Of a stretch of 64,000 nt of DNA, positions 1 to 7,418 are shown in pieces (position 1 is the first letter of the stretch; every line of letters begins with the position of its first letter). The stretch lies in contig NZ_CP121634.1 of assembly GCF_029714945.1 (NCBI RefSeq), positions 8,329,001 through 8,393,000 of the forward strand. Reading direction: 5' to 3'. The notes below the pieces were generated by a model. The model did no database searches. It saw only the letters and a list, made by a program, of their open reading frames with translations, and had not been told where the DNA came from. Source of the stretch: Bradyrhizobium sp. CIAT3101 (GTDB lineage Bacteria > Pseudomonadota > Alphaproteobacteria > Rhizobiales > Xanthobacteraceae). The translations under genes and the position numbers were made by a program.

Positions 1-117
1 GCATGACGTCGCAAACGCAACCACAAAAGCCTTCGAGTAAATCGTGGTTCCCGCCTCCGCAGCCCTCCCGAGACGACGCGGAAGAAGCAGCGAACGCAAG
101 CAAGTGAGGTGATGCCG
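1..117. other. window edge downstream of nifW, no gene seen
   Basis: This short stretch follows the nifW stop on the minus strand. I see no start codon with a convincing ribosome site leading into a recognisable protein before the window edge. In related clusters fix genes often follow nifW, but nothing here shows that. Confidence 0.4.
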
Positions 118-444
118 TCACTTTAGCCTGTCCAGTTGCACGAAGGGCGCTTTCTTCGGCCGTGGAGCGACAGCTTCCTTAAGAACTTTGAAAACGCGTT
201 GGTCGATTGGAGAGGAAGCCACGAAGTCGGCGTAGGCCCGTTCCAGCACGGCTTTACACCGTTCTGCGACCTCCGCGTCAGTTGCAGCAGTCAAGTCTTC
301 AGCTGCGAGATACTGCCCCATGCGCCGCAGGATGTGCAGCCGCGCCACATTGATGATCTTAGGATCGTACTTGACACCCAGCAATTCAAAAAACTCTTCG
401 GCCGCAGCGGCCTTGCTCAATCGAAACAGAATTCCGCTAGGCAT
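118..444 (-). CDS. nifW: nitrogenase stabilising/protective protein NifW
   Basis: NifW helps full activity of the MoFe protein and is thought to protect or mature it under oxygen; it acts in the cytoplasm. The protein is about 108 residues, the usual size, and has the family pattern: an N-terminal LSKAAAAEEFFELLGV segment, then YDP..I.VARLHILRRMGQYL, and a C-terminal FKVLKEAV. I chose the ATG at 444 rather than the upstream one at 468 because GGAG lies eight bases before it. It lies 138 bp after nifV on the same strand with no clear promoter between, so it is probably read through from the nifV promoter. Confidence 0.93.
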   Translation of the reverse strand: MPSGILFRLSKAAAAEEFFELLGVKYDPKIINVARLHILRRMGQYLAAEDLTAATDAEVAERCKAVLERAYADFVASSPIDQRVFKVLKEAVAPRPKKAPFVQLDRLK

Positions 445-582
445 AATTTTTCTCCGCAAATCCAGCATTGCGCGATGCTAGGTATGCCCAGAATGCGCGT
501 CATAAAGACGCCAAGACCCAGGCGTGCTGGCTTAACCACCCGTTCAAGGACTGAGATGGCGGCTATTCGGGACATGCCGGCC

Positions 583-1758
583 CTACATTCCGTCGAGCAG
601 CGAGCGATCGTGGACCTCGCGCCAGATTGTCATCACGGTCTCGGGCGCAACCCCGCCCTTGTGCTCGACGGCATGCTTTCGGATACGCGCAAGGATCGCT
701 CTGCTTTCCTCGTCGCTGACTGAAAGCTGCAATTCGGACAGCAACGCCGTGATCGCAGAGAGCCCTGAGTGTTTACCGATCACAAAGCGGTTTGAGCGAC
801 CGAGCAGTTGAGGATCGAGCGCCTGATAGCTGCGCCGATCCTTCCGCAGACCATCGACATGGATGCCGGATTCGTGGGTAAAGACATGCGCGCCGACGAT
901 CGCCTTGTTGAGTGGAATAGTGCGTGCGGCGGCCCCTGCGACGAGGGCCGCAACATTCTCGAGCTCCGACAGCACGACGCCTGTATCACATCCATACAGC
1001 TGCTTGAGCGCGACAGCGACCTCTTCTAGCGGCGCATTGCCAGCACGCTCGCCGAGGCCGATCACGGTGACTGAGGCATGCGTTGCGCCGGCCTTGATTG
1101 CGGCGAGCGTGTTAGCCGTCGCGAGGCCCAGGTCGTCATGGCCGTGGAATTCGAGCTCGAGATCGGTGTTTGCACACAGCTCCGATACCAACGCAAAGCT
1201 CGCATCGGGATCGAGCACGCTGAGCGTATCGGCGACCCGAAAGCGCCGGGCGCCGGCAGTTTTTGCCACAGCGATTAGCTCGACCAGAAAGTCGACATCT
1301 GCCCGCGAGGAGTCTTCGCCTCCGACTGCGACATCGAGTCCCCTGTCGCGAGCGTAGCCCCCGACCCTCTTCAACTGCTCGAGCACGGCGCCTCGACCGA
1401 TGCCGAGCTTGGCAGCTAGTTGCAGGTCAGAGGATGGGACCGAGACATTCACCATGGAGACGCCGGAATCGATTGCCGCATCGACATCTGATTTTTTCAG
1501 CCTGCACCAGCCGATGATCGTCGCGGCTAAGCCGGCTTCGACAATTGCACGGATCGCGCTGACTTCCTCATGACCCATCGCCGGCGTGCCCGCCTCAATC
1601 TCGGTGATTCCGGCCTTTGCCAGGACACGTGCAATGGATACTTTTTCCGCTGTAGTGAAGGCCACGCCAGGAGCCTGCTCACCGTCGCGCAATGTGGTGT
1701 CATTTAGGACAATCCGTCTTGTCTGCAACCTGCCAGATACAGTCGTTTGAAAGGTCAT
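583..1758 (-). CDS. nifV: homocitrate synthase NifV
   Basis: NifV condenses acetyl-CoA with 2-oxoglutarate to homocitrate, the organic ligand of the iron-molybdenum cofactor. The 391-residue protein has the DRE-TIM metallolyase signature: LNDTTLRDGEQAPGV near residues 18-32 and the metal-binding FHGHDDLG near residue 205. A GERAGNAPLEEV segment follows. It has its own sigma-54 type promoter at 1789-1805, about 30 bp before the start. An alpha-isopropylmalate synthase would be longer, with a C-terminal regulatory domain that is absent here. Many rhizobia lack nifV and take homocitrate from the plant, so its presence matters. Confidence 0.95.
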   Translation of the reverse strand: MTFQTTVSGRLQTRRIVLNDTTLRDGEQAPGVAFTTAEKVSIARVLAKAGITEIEAGTPAMGHEEVSAIRAIVEAGLAATIIGWCRLKKSDVDAAIDSGVSMVNVSVPSSDLQLAAKLGIGRGAVLEQLKRVGGYARDRGLDVAVGGEDSSRADVDFLVELIAVAKTAGARRFRVADTLSVLDPDASFALVSELCANTDLELEFHGHDDLGLATANTLAAIKAGATHASVTVIGLGERAGNAPLEEVAVALKQLYGCDTGVVLSELENVAALVAGAAARTIPLNKAIVGAHVFTHESGIHVDGLRKDRRSYQALDPQLLGRSNRFVIGKHSGLSAITALLSELQLSVSDEESRAILARIRKHAVEHKGGVAPETVMTIWREVHDRSLLDGM

Positions 1759-1788
1759 GCGCGGATAACGCCTCCCCGCTGAATCGTG

Positions 1789-1805
1789 AGCAACGGCTGT
1801 GCCAG
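1789..1805 (-). promoter_or_regulatory. sigma-54 (-24/-12) promoter of nifV
   Basis: Read on the minus strand the site is TGGCACAGCCGTTGCT, one base from the consensus TGGCACG-N4-TTGCW, with the required GG-N10-GC spacing. It lies 31-47 bp before the nifV start. Upstream only imperfect NifA sites are visible (GGT-N10-ACA at 1862-1877 and TGT-N10-ACT at 1879-1894). Confidence 0.8.
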
Positions 1806-1872
1806 CGGAATTGATGACGGAGAACTCCTGAAATTGAGGTCATTATGGGCAGCAACTGGTCGGTCGCACATG

Positions 1873-2400
1873 CTACAATGTAGGGAGCCCGACTGTCAGA
1901 TTGTCGGGGCGCGTACGGCGGATGTGGACGATGATGTCGAGCCGGGAAATCTCATAGCCCGGTAAGGCCTCCGGCATCTGCTCGAACAGACGCTTTTCGG
2001 GGATATCGATCAAGGTGTCTTCGCCGACGAGATAGAAATGCGGATGAATGCGGGCGTCGGTATCAAAAAACGATCTTGAGCGGTTGGGCATGATTCGGCG
2101 CAACAAGCCAGCTTGCGTGAACTGGCTTAGCGTGTTGTATACGGTCGCAAGCGCGACCTCGATATGGGCTTCGATCGCCTCGTTGAAGAGCATTTCGGCG
2201 GTGACGTGGCGGGGGCCCCTTGCGAAGAGCAACTGAGCCAGCAGTACACGCCGGCGCGTCGGCCGCATGCCCGCCTCACGCAGTCGGCGGATACACGACT
2301 TCGCCGAATATCCGGTCCAATGCAGCGGCGCGAGTTCAGGCTGTGCAGTCTCCCGGGCTCCTGCGACTTTGTTGGCGGAGCGCCCGTCCATAATCTTCAC
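1873..2400 (-). CDS. irr: Irr-like Fur-family iron-responsive regulator
   Basis: This is a DNA-binding regulator of the Fur superfamily, closest in pattern to rhizobial Irr, which senses haem status and controls iron genes. It has the winged-helix part (RPTRRRVLLAQLLF, then ATVYNTLSQFTQAGLL near residues 85-100), then HPHFYLVGEDTLIDIP, the Irr version of the metal-binding loop. The N-terminal GCPWHD haem motif of the main Bradyrhizobium Irr is not present. The first codon of the 175-residue frame is GTG at 2400, overlapping the nifQ stop by four bases; an ATG at 2391 is also possible. The overlap makes it translationally coupled to nifQ, so a nif promoter should drive it. Confidence 0.85.
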   Translation of the reverse strand: MKIMDGRSANKVAGARETAQPELAPLHWTGYSAKSCIRRLREAGMRPTRRRVLLAQLLFARGPRHVTAEMLFNEAIEAHIEVALATVYNTLSQFTQAGLLRRIMPNRSRSFFDTDARIHPHFYLVGEDTLIDIPEKRLFEQMPEALPGYEISRLDIIVHIRRTRPDNLTVGLPTL

Positions 2401-3134
2401 TCGGCCTTGCGAATTGCTGGCGGCTCTGATGTGACTTCGACTCCGCGCAGATAGTCGCGGCGGCGCTGAGCCATCCGGCTCTCGCCGACCTCCTCACCGA
2501 AACAGTGATTGAAATCATTGCATTGCGTACACACGGGCGTCGTGCACATGACCAAACCATCCTCCTCGCACAATCTGCGATAGAAGAAGCGCTTCCAACG
2601 CATGTTGTTGGTATTTTGCGCCGCCAACGGCGCAAAATGGCGCGCCAATAGGCGCGATAACTCGGGCCTCTCGCGCAATCCGAGATCTTCCCACAAATGA
2701 TTCGGCTCCATCGCTCGCCGTGCGATCATGGCTGCCAACCAGCGGCTGATCTCGCCTTCCGTCGACCGCTGTGCAAGCAGAAGATCGCGCACCATAATCT
2801 CCTCGTCGCTGGCCGAGCCGGCATTGTCCATCGAAACGACAGTGCGCACGGGCGCCGATGAGAAACATTGCGCTAGCAGTTCGTTGAGGTCCTCCGCGGT
2901 CAGGCCCGCTCGCTCGGGGAGCGGCCCGCCATCCATCACAGCGGCACAAAGGACGGAGGCAAGTACATGCCGGTCAAACCCTCGGTCATCTGTTACGTCG
3001 GCGTCTGCCGGATCGCAGCCAGTTAGGAGATTGTAGAGTTCAATTCCGGCCTGTCGTCTGTCCGCGGGGAAGCCGCCTGACGGAGTTGACATCGCATCGA
3101 TTGGCCTATCTTCGACAATCACAAATAACTCCAT
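2397..3134 (-). CDS. nifQ: NifQ, molybdenum delivery protein for FeMo-cofactor
   Basis: NifQ is a molybdenum-iron-sulfur protein that supplies molybdenum to the NifE-NifN scaffold. The 245-residue protein ends with the diagnostic four-cysteine motif C-x4-C-x2-C-x5-C (CTTPVCTQCNDFNHC, about residues 196-210), preceded by the family segment MRWKRFFYRRLCEEDG. Upstream lie a sigma-54 promoter (3232-3248), a palindrome resembling a FixK/FNR box (3270-3283) and an exact NifA site (3349-3364). The irr-like gene overlaps its stop codon, so the two form an operon. Confidence 0.95.
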   Translation of the reverse strand: MELFVIVEDRPIDAMSTPSGGFPADRRQAGIELYNLLTGCDPADADVTDDRGFDRHVLASVLCAAVMDGGPLPERAGLTAEDLNELLAQCFSSAPVRTVVSMDNAGSASDEEIMVRDLLLAQRSTEGEISRWLAAMIARRAMEPNHLWEDLGLRERPELSRLLARHFAPLAAQNTNNMRWKRFFYRRLCEEDGLVMCTTPVCTQCNDFNHCFGEEVGESRMAQRRRDYLRGVEVTSEPPAIRKAE

Positions 3135-3231
3135 CGCGTCAGGCTCTCAGTTTCGACGCCGGCCTTGCTCGCGAGGTCTCGGCAGAGGCGCCGGTATGCC
3201 CGGCCCTCAGTCGATGCTGCAGCATCCAATT

Positions 3232-3248
3232 AGCAACTGGCGTGCCAT
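3232..3248 (-). promoter_or_regulatory. sigma-54 promoter of nifQ
   Basis: Minus strand reads TGGCACGCCAGTTGCT, a perfect match to TGGCACG-N4-TTGCW. It lies about 100 bp before the nifQ start. Confidence 0.9.
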
Positions 3249-3269
3249 TCGCGCGCGTGCGTTAGGTGC

Positions 3270-3283
3270 TTGATCGCGCTCAA
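3270..3283. promoter_or_regulatory. FixK/FNR-type palindrome in the nifQ promoter region
   Basis: TTGATCGCGCTCAA fits TTGA-N6-TCAA, the half-site spacing bound by FNR/FixK regulators. It sits between the NifA site and the sigma-54 promoter. A chance match cannot be excluded. Confidence 0.45.
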
Positions 3284-3348
3284 ACGACCGTTGAGGTTCA
3301 CGGCGGCCAGGCGCCGCCGACCGACATCGATCCCGTTAATAGCGCTCC

Positions 3349-3364
3349 TGTTAGAAGCTGGACA
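3349..3364. promoter_or_regulatory. NifA upstream activator sequence for nifQ
   Basis: TGT-TAGAAGCTGG-ACA is an exact TGT-N10-ACA site about 105 bp upstream of the nifQ -24 element, a normal distance for NifA activation by DNA looping. The rest of 3365-3819 shows no convincing gene. Confidence 0.85.
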
Positions 3365-3819
3365 AAGTCCGTTGCGAAGGTGGAATTCTGAAGCGAATCT
3401 AACCATAAACTGTGCGGAACAAAAATTGCTTGCCAAGCGACCATTGAGTAAATTCGCGACTTGCAGATCGGTCTCGAGGCAACCAACGCAGTTGACCGCC
3501 GGTGCTTCTCGTCGACGCTGAGCACAAGATGACTCGCGCGCTGCATTGCAGTTGGCATCTCAAGCCAGGTTTAGCGCCACCAACTCGCTCAGCCCGATAT
3601 CGTGCCGCTTGGCGCTACTGAAGAGGGGCGGACTCCGCAATCGGTCAATTTACCGGATTTCGAAGGCATCTGCATTTTGATCGCCTAGACAAACACGACG
3701 AGATGATCGCGGTCCGGTGCACACCACTGCGGTGATCCTCCAAACGCTCGACGCGTCCGCAAAAGGATGGACAACGGCGCCAGTGATCCAGCTCGGAGCA
3801 ACGGGATAGGAATTTTGAC

Positions 3820-4233
3820 ATGGCTACCGTTCTGTTTTGGGAGAAGCCCGGTTACGGCACGAACGCGCGCCAGATTCGCGCGCTGGAGTCAGCGGGCCAT
3901 CAGGTCATTGCGAAGAACTTGATGACCGAGCTCTGGACCGCGCCAACTCTGCTTCCTTTCTTTGGTGGCTCGCCGATTCCGTCATGGTTCAATCCCGTCG
4001 CGCCGCGGGTGACATCGGGTGCGATTGACCCGGCGGCGATTAACGCAATGGACGCGATCGCCTTGATGCTTGAGGACCGGCTGCTGATCAGGCGTCCCCT
4101 GATAGACGCGATTAGTCGGAAATGTGCCGGATTTGACCGCGAGCCGGTACTGTCGCTCCTAGGCGCAAGCCCGAGTCGGAAGCTTCAGGGCTGCACGCGC
4201 ACAGCGGCGTTGCCGTCTTGTAAGTCCGAATGA
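3820..4233 (+). CDS. nitrogenase-associated ArsC/Spx-like protein
   Basis: This 137-residue protein belongs to the thioredoxin-fold ArsC/Spx relatives found in nif clusters (TIGR01616 type, related to NifO of Azotobacter). The N-terminus ATVLFWEKPGYGTNARQIRALESAGHQVI and the later PFFG...P..WFNPVAPRV..G.IDP and LMLEDRLLIRRPLI segments fit the family. The cysteine usual in the KPGC part is a tyrosine here (KPGY), so a redox-active thiol at that place is lost. It runs opposite to nifQ and converges with the nifB operon end. I found no good sigma-54 element directly upstream on plus. Role unknown. Confidence 0.8.
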   Translation: MATVLFWEKPGYGTNARQIRALESAGHQVIAKNLMTELWTAPTLLPFFGGSPIPSWFNPVAPRVTSGAIDPAAINAMDAIALMLEDRLLIRRPLIDAISRKCAGFDREPVLSLLGASPSRKLQGCTRTAALPSCKSE

Positions 4234-4372
4234 AAGCAGCATTTCTAGGCATCGGAACCATGCGCGGCATCGGTCACAACAAGCCGTCGCCGCCGCTGAG
4301 GTGCGAGGAGAGGGGTCCGCTCCCCGCGCCAACGCAGCGGCGTCTGTCTTCATACCGCTCGAGGCGGGAGTG

Positions 4373-4723
4373 CTAACTTCGCCTGAGCACGATAACAAGG
4401 CGGTCGACGCGGTTGCCATTCTTCAGATGGGAGTCAACAATCTCATCAATGTCTTCCGGGGTGCGCGGACGATACCAGACACCATCAGGATAGACGACCA
4501 TCAGCGGCCCGGAGCTGCAGAAGCCGAGACACCCAGCTGCAGTGAAGCCGACATCGGTGAGGCCTCTCGCCTCAATCGCTTTGCCGAGCCGCTCCCACAA
4601 TGGTCCACCGCCCGCCGCCCCGCAGCTGCCATGTGGATGGTCGGCGGGGCGCTCAGTGTGACAGGCAAAAACGTGATGCCGGTAGAGCTGTGGGATTTCA
4701 AGCTCGTTCATATTGCTGCTCAT
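4373..4723 (-). CDS. thioredoxin-like [2Fe-2S] ferredoxin
   Basis: This 116-residue protein has the thioredoxin-like [2Fe-2S] ferredoxin pattern: HHVFACHTERP, then HGSCG about a dozen residues on, and later AGCLGFCSSGPLMVVYPDGVWYR. The four cysteines (C-x13-14-C and C-x3-C) would hold the cluster. Relatives occur in nif clusters as Shethna-type or FdIV-like electron carriers. It is the last gene of the long nifB operon, its start overlapping the stop of the 65-residue gene by four bases, so translation is coupled. Partner redox enzyme unknown. Confidence 0.8.
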   Translation of the reverse strand: MSSNMNELEIPQLYRHHVFACHTERPADHPHGSCGAAGGGPLWERLGKAIEARGLTDVGFTAAGCLGFCSSGPLMVVYPDGVWYRPRTPEDIDEIVDSHLKNGNRVDRLVIVLRRS

Positions 4724-4917
4724 ACTGGTGTTACCGTGATTTCGCCATCGTCAGAACTGGTGAGCTGCCCGTCTCTGGACATCTTGAGAGAAATCTTGCA
4801 GTCGCCGAGGATTCCTGTGTCAACGTAGAGCGGCAGGATCATTGGCCAGTTCGAAATCGCTGTGATGTCGTCTCCAGCACTGACGTGCTTAGTGCATATT
4901 TCGGTTAGGTCGCTCAT
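4720..4917 (-). CDS. small conserved-position protein between bolA and ferredoxin
   Basis: This 65-residue acidic protein (pattern MSDLTEICTKHVSAGDD...DGEITVTPV) is not one I recognise. It has two cysteines, no membrane segment and no signal peptide. Its reality is supported by ATGA-type four-base overlaps at both ends, with bolA upstream and the [2Fe-2S] ferredoxin downstream. Its place points to Fe-S cluster supply or carrier function, which is inference only. Confidence 0.6.
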   Translation of the reverse strand: MSDLTEICTKHVSAGDDITAISNWPMILPLYVDTGILGDCKISLKMSRDGQLTSSDDGEITVTPV

Positions 4918-5171
4918 TGAGTCTTTCCTTGCAAGTAGCTCTTTGGAACGGCTGTTTCGAGCACGAGCGCCTGGACCGTGTCGGTTATCTTGCCCTTTAG
5001 CGCCTCATAGATCATCTGATGCTGTTCGATGCGACTTTTGCCGGCAAAGGCCTGCGACAAGATTCGTGCCCCACAATGGCGCCCGGTGCCTGCGAGCTCG
5101 GTCACAATCACTTCCGCGTCCGGAAACGCTTCGCGGATCAAAGCCTCGATCGCCGGTCCAGCCATCACCAT
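4914..5171 (-). CDS. BolA-family protein
   Basis: BolA-type proteins pair with monothiol glutaredoxins in iron-sulfur cluster handling. The 85-residue product carries the fold: AIEALIREAFPDAEVIVTEL, then RHCGARILSQAF.GKSRIEQHQMIYEALKGKI near residues 30-60, with the conserved histidine in EQHQMIYEAL. I start it at the ATG at 5171 because AGGAG lies eight bases before it. A 12-residue longer frame begins at 5207. It overlaps the next gene by four bases, placing a cluster-handling factor beside a [2Fe-2S] ferredoxin. Confidence 0.85.
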   Translation of the reverse strand: MVMAGPAIEALIREAFPDAEVIVTELAGTGRHCGARILSQAFAGKSRIEQHQMIYEALKGKITDTVQALVLETAVPKSYLQGKTQ

Positions 5172-5408
5172 GGTCGTTCGCTCCTGCTCTCGCACGGCTC
5201 CATGCAAACTCTAAACCAACTATACCACTGCCACCCGACGACGAGGCCAATAGTCCCGCTGAGTAGCGCGACGGCATACTTGAGCCCGAGATAGGCGGCG
5301 AATGCCGCCTTGAATGGTTACGAGAGTGCCGTTGGAGAGCAGTTCTGAGCGCAACACGCGATCGACTGCCGCGATTTCGGCCAGGGTCATGAGAACGGAG
5401 TTAATCAT
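5165..5408 (-). pseudogene. frameshifted small membrane protein ORF
   Basis: One frame starts at 5408 and reads MTLAEIAAVDRVLRSELLSNGTLVTI, then turns into arginine-rich sequence. In the next frame, from about 5327, the same DNA reads AAFAAYLGLKYAVALLSGT followed by IGLVVGWQWYSWF, a clear membrane segment, but that frame has no start codon. Dropping one C joins the two into a protein of about 80 residues ending at 5165, overlapping the bolA start by a few bases. I infer a single-base frameshift. Family unknown. Confidence 0.5.
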
Positions 5409-5450
5409 CCGAGCCCGTTGAACCCAACTCTTCGTCGGCCTCTACGACAG

Positions 5451-5717
5451 CTAAGCGTGAGCCGGGGTCACCTTTTTGGCCAGGGCGATGCCGGCCGCAC
5501 ACTTCGGATCATCCGTGATCCACACACAAAGATCCGCGCAATCGAGTAAATGCAGGTCGAATTGCCTAATGCTACAAAAGGGTGTTTCGGTAGGTGGGAC
5601 GAGTCGCAGCGGATCCAAGCCAGATGCGGGTATCTCTGTCGCAAAGACTTGAGATACGTCATCGAATGACGCGAGTTCCTGCTCGATCTTCGCGATTTTA
5701 CCTGCCCCCAAAGCCAT
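5451..5717 (-). CDS. hypothetical protein of the nifB operon (88 aa)
   Basis: I do not recognise this 88-residue protein. The ATG at 5717 is chosen because AAGGAG precedes it; a longer frame from 5819 would overlap the upstream gene. The C-terminal part has cysteines in FCSIRQFDLHLLDCADLCVWITDDPKCAAGI, four spread cysteines that could bind metal. It starts 11 bp after the previous gene stops, as expected inside an operon. Confidence 0.6.
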   Translation of the reverse strand: MALGAGKIAKIEQELASFDDVSQVFATEIPASGLDPLRLVPPTETPFCSIRQFDLHLLDCADLCVWITDDPKCAAGIALAKKVTPAHA

Positions 5718-5728
5718 CGATCGGCTCC

Positions 5729-6082
5729 TTATTGCCAGAAGACACGTTCTGGATCGGCATTCAAGAGATCGGTAACCGCTGCTAAGCGCCGGTGCGTCGA
5801 GTGTAGCTTCCAGACGCATTGTCTATGATCCTTTCGGAACACCTTCCAGCACGCGCTTGCGCTGTCGTGGTGCAGCAGGGCCACCTCAATGAGGCCTCCT
5901 TGGATGTCGATGTTGCGAGAGCAGCATGGGCTTTCGACCAAGTAGCCGCCGCCAACTGCTGTGATACTTGCTGAAACATACCGGTAGCGATGTCTAGACT
6001 TCAGCGCGCGCTCGATTCGCCTGCGATCAACCTCATTAGGGTGCGCCGGTCTCGCTGAATTTATGCCTAAGCCGACGGTCAT
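5729..6082 (-). CDS. hypothetical protein of the nifB operon (117 aa)
   Basis: This 117-residue protein begins at the ATG at 6082, which overlaps the frame-repaired nifZ stop as ATGA. The middle reads RHRYRYVSASITAVGGGYLVESPCCSRN, followed by an alternating hydrophobic pattern and WKVFRKDHRQCVWKLH. It looks like a small beta-rich domain, with no signal peptide or membrane segment. Function unknown; its setting suggests a role in nitrogenase maturation or regulation. Confidence 0.6.
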   Translation of the reverse strand: MTVGLGINSARPAHPNEVDRRRIERALKSRHRYRYVSASITAVGGGYLVESPCCSRNIDIQGGLIEVALLHHDSASACWKVFRKDHRQCVWKLHSTHRRLAAVTDLLNADPERVFWQ

Positions 6083-6302
6083 GCGCCCTCTTCCTCGATC
6101 AGGCCGATTTCTCTTTCGAAGCAGCCGACGACCAATTTTTTTTACCGAACTCGACAAGATAGATCGGCAGGTTCGCCTCAGTGTGCCGGCGAACTCGGGC
6201 GATCTCGCCCATTGTGCCAAGCCTGACCAGGACGCCTTCGGCTGGAGCATTTGAAAATGGCCCGTCATTAACTAGATCGAACTTCGCCTTAACGCGCTGG
6301 CC
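6079..6302 (-). pseudogene. nifZ: C-terminal part of nifZ, out of frame
   Basis: From about 6300 to 6136 a shifted minus-strand frame reads QRVKAKFDLVNDGPFSN, then GVLVRLGTMGEIARVRRHTE and YLVEFGKK, the second repeat of NifZ. After the A8 run (6136-6143) the original nifZ frame resumes as LVVGCFEREIGLIEEEGA and stops at 6081-6079, overlapping the next ATG. The shifted frame has no start codon. One extra G in the G5 run (6301-6305) and one missing A in the A8 run restore a continuous protein of about 189 residues. Both breaks are in homopolymers, so assembly error is a real alternative. Confidence 0.65.
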
Positions 6303-6648
6303 CCCGCTGATATTCTGGCGGTTCGGCCTCGATCATTGTGCTTAGCTCTTGCGCAACAGCAGGCCTTCCGCCGCCCGTCGCGATTCGATCGAGCTCCTCA
6401 CGCTTCATGCCGACTCGGTTGCCGCTTTCGATGAATTCGACTCCGTAGATGTAGAACTTCTGCAGGAAGGTGCCGATCGATACGACGTAGCCGACCTCGC
6501 CCTTCTTGGCCAAGATGTCGCCGATTTCTCTACCGGCATATGTGCCGTCATTGCGGATGGTGCGATTGGCCCGCACCTTCTCGCCGAAGTCGAAAGCGGG
6601 CGCGCTGGTCAGCTCGACGAGGTCGTTATTAGGAACCCCACTGCTCAT
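6289..6648 (-). CDS. nifZ: NifZ, MoFe-protein maturation factor (N-terminal domain)
   Basis: NifZ assists formation of the second P-cluster of the MoFe protein. The 119 residues readable here contain the first NifZ domain: FDFGEKVRANRTIRNDGTYAGREIGDIL followed by KKGEVGYVVSIGTFLQKFYIYGVEFIESGNRVG. The frame ends with GPAR and TAA just after a run of five G, where the sequence of the second domain continues in another frame. The start at 6648 overlaps the stop of the Fe-S leucine-repeat gene by four bases. Confidence 0.88.
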   Translation of the reverse strand: MSSGVPNNDLVELTSAPAFDFGEKVRANRTIRNDGTYAGREIGDILAKKGEVGYVVSIGTFLQKFYIYGVEFIESGNRVGMKREELDRIATGGGRPAVAQELSTMIEAEPPEYQRGPAR

Positions 6649-7418
6649 GCTGATGCCCGCGGTCCTCGTTCTGCCTCGACTGCAAGCCGCGAGCGCGCGA
6701 CGTCCCGCACTAGGCTGTATGGGTCATCGATAAGGCCTATGAGCTCAGACGGTGCGATCCGGCTCGCCACCTCGTGCCTGATACGCCAGTCTTGGTCGTG
6801 GCGCAGAAGCGACAATAACTGCGGAGACAGCCGCTGGGCTATCGTCAACCGCACCGACGCGTCACGGTCATCGACCATGCGAAGCAACCAATCTTCTGGA
6901 ATACGCCGTGCTACCACACGGCGGACCTCGGCTTCCTCATCGTGGATCAATCCGCCGAGCAGCGATGGCGCGATCCGCCGCGCTACCACAAGGCGGACGT
7001 AATAGTATTTATCCGGAGCCATCAGCAGCAGCTCGTCTCCTTCGAGCCGAGTTGCGACCCTCATCCTGACTTCATCACAGGGATCATTCTGCAAATGCAG
7101 GACGTCGCGTCCGGGTAGGCGACGGACAGCGCTTGATCGCACAGTTCCATCCTCATCGGCGAGTAATGGCGGCAAAAGAAAGAGGCTGGCGAATTTCGCC
7201 GCTATCGCGCGCACCTCAAAATACGGGTGAGCGAGGTAGCTGTCCGCAAGCTCTGGATTCGAGTCGAAGAAACGATCAATCCGTTGAGCATGGCGGTCGT
7301 TGATACAAGCCTGTTTTGGTTGACAGCGGCCGGAGGTCTTCAGATCGACATGCGCGCAGCGCGTACAATCAATCGGGTCGTCCTGCCAATTTCGGGCCTC
7401 GTCGATGTCACCACTCAT
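6645..7418 (-). CDS. 4Fe-4S leucine-rich-repeat variant (LRV) protein
   Basis: The 257-residue protein begins with a cysteine cluster (DCTRCAHVDL...GRCQPKQACIND, CxxC-x12-C-x4-C) like the [4Fe-4S] site of the Azotobacter LRV protein. Repeats of about 24 residues follow (for example VRLVVARRIAPSLLGGLIHD and VRRVVARRIPEDWLLRMVDD). I chose the ATG at 7418 (MSGDIDEARNWQDDP); it overlaps the TPR gene stop by 11 bp. A longer frame from 7553 only adds antisense-like sequence. The family is known in nif clusters; function uncertain, perhaps protein docking. Confidence 0.85.
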   Translation of the reverse strand: MSGDIDEARNWQDDPIDCTRCAHVDLKTSGRCQPKQACINDRHAQRIDRFFDSNPELADSYLAHPYFEVRAIAAKFASLFLLPPLLADEDGTVRSSAVRRLPGRDVLHLQNDPCDEVRMRVATRLEGDELLLMAPDKYYYVRLVVARRIAPSLLGGLIHDEEAEVRRVVARRIPEDWLLRMVDDRDASVRLTIAQRLSPQLLSLLRHDQDWRIRHEVASRIAPSELIGLIDDPYSLVRDVARSRLAVEAERGPRASA

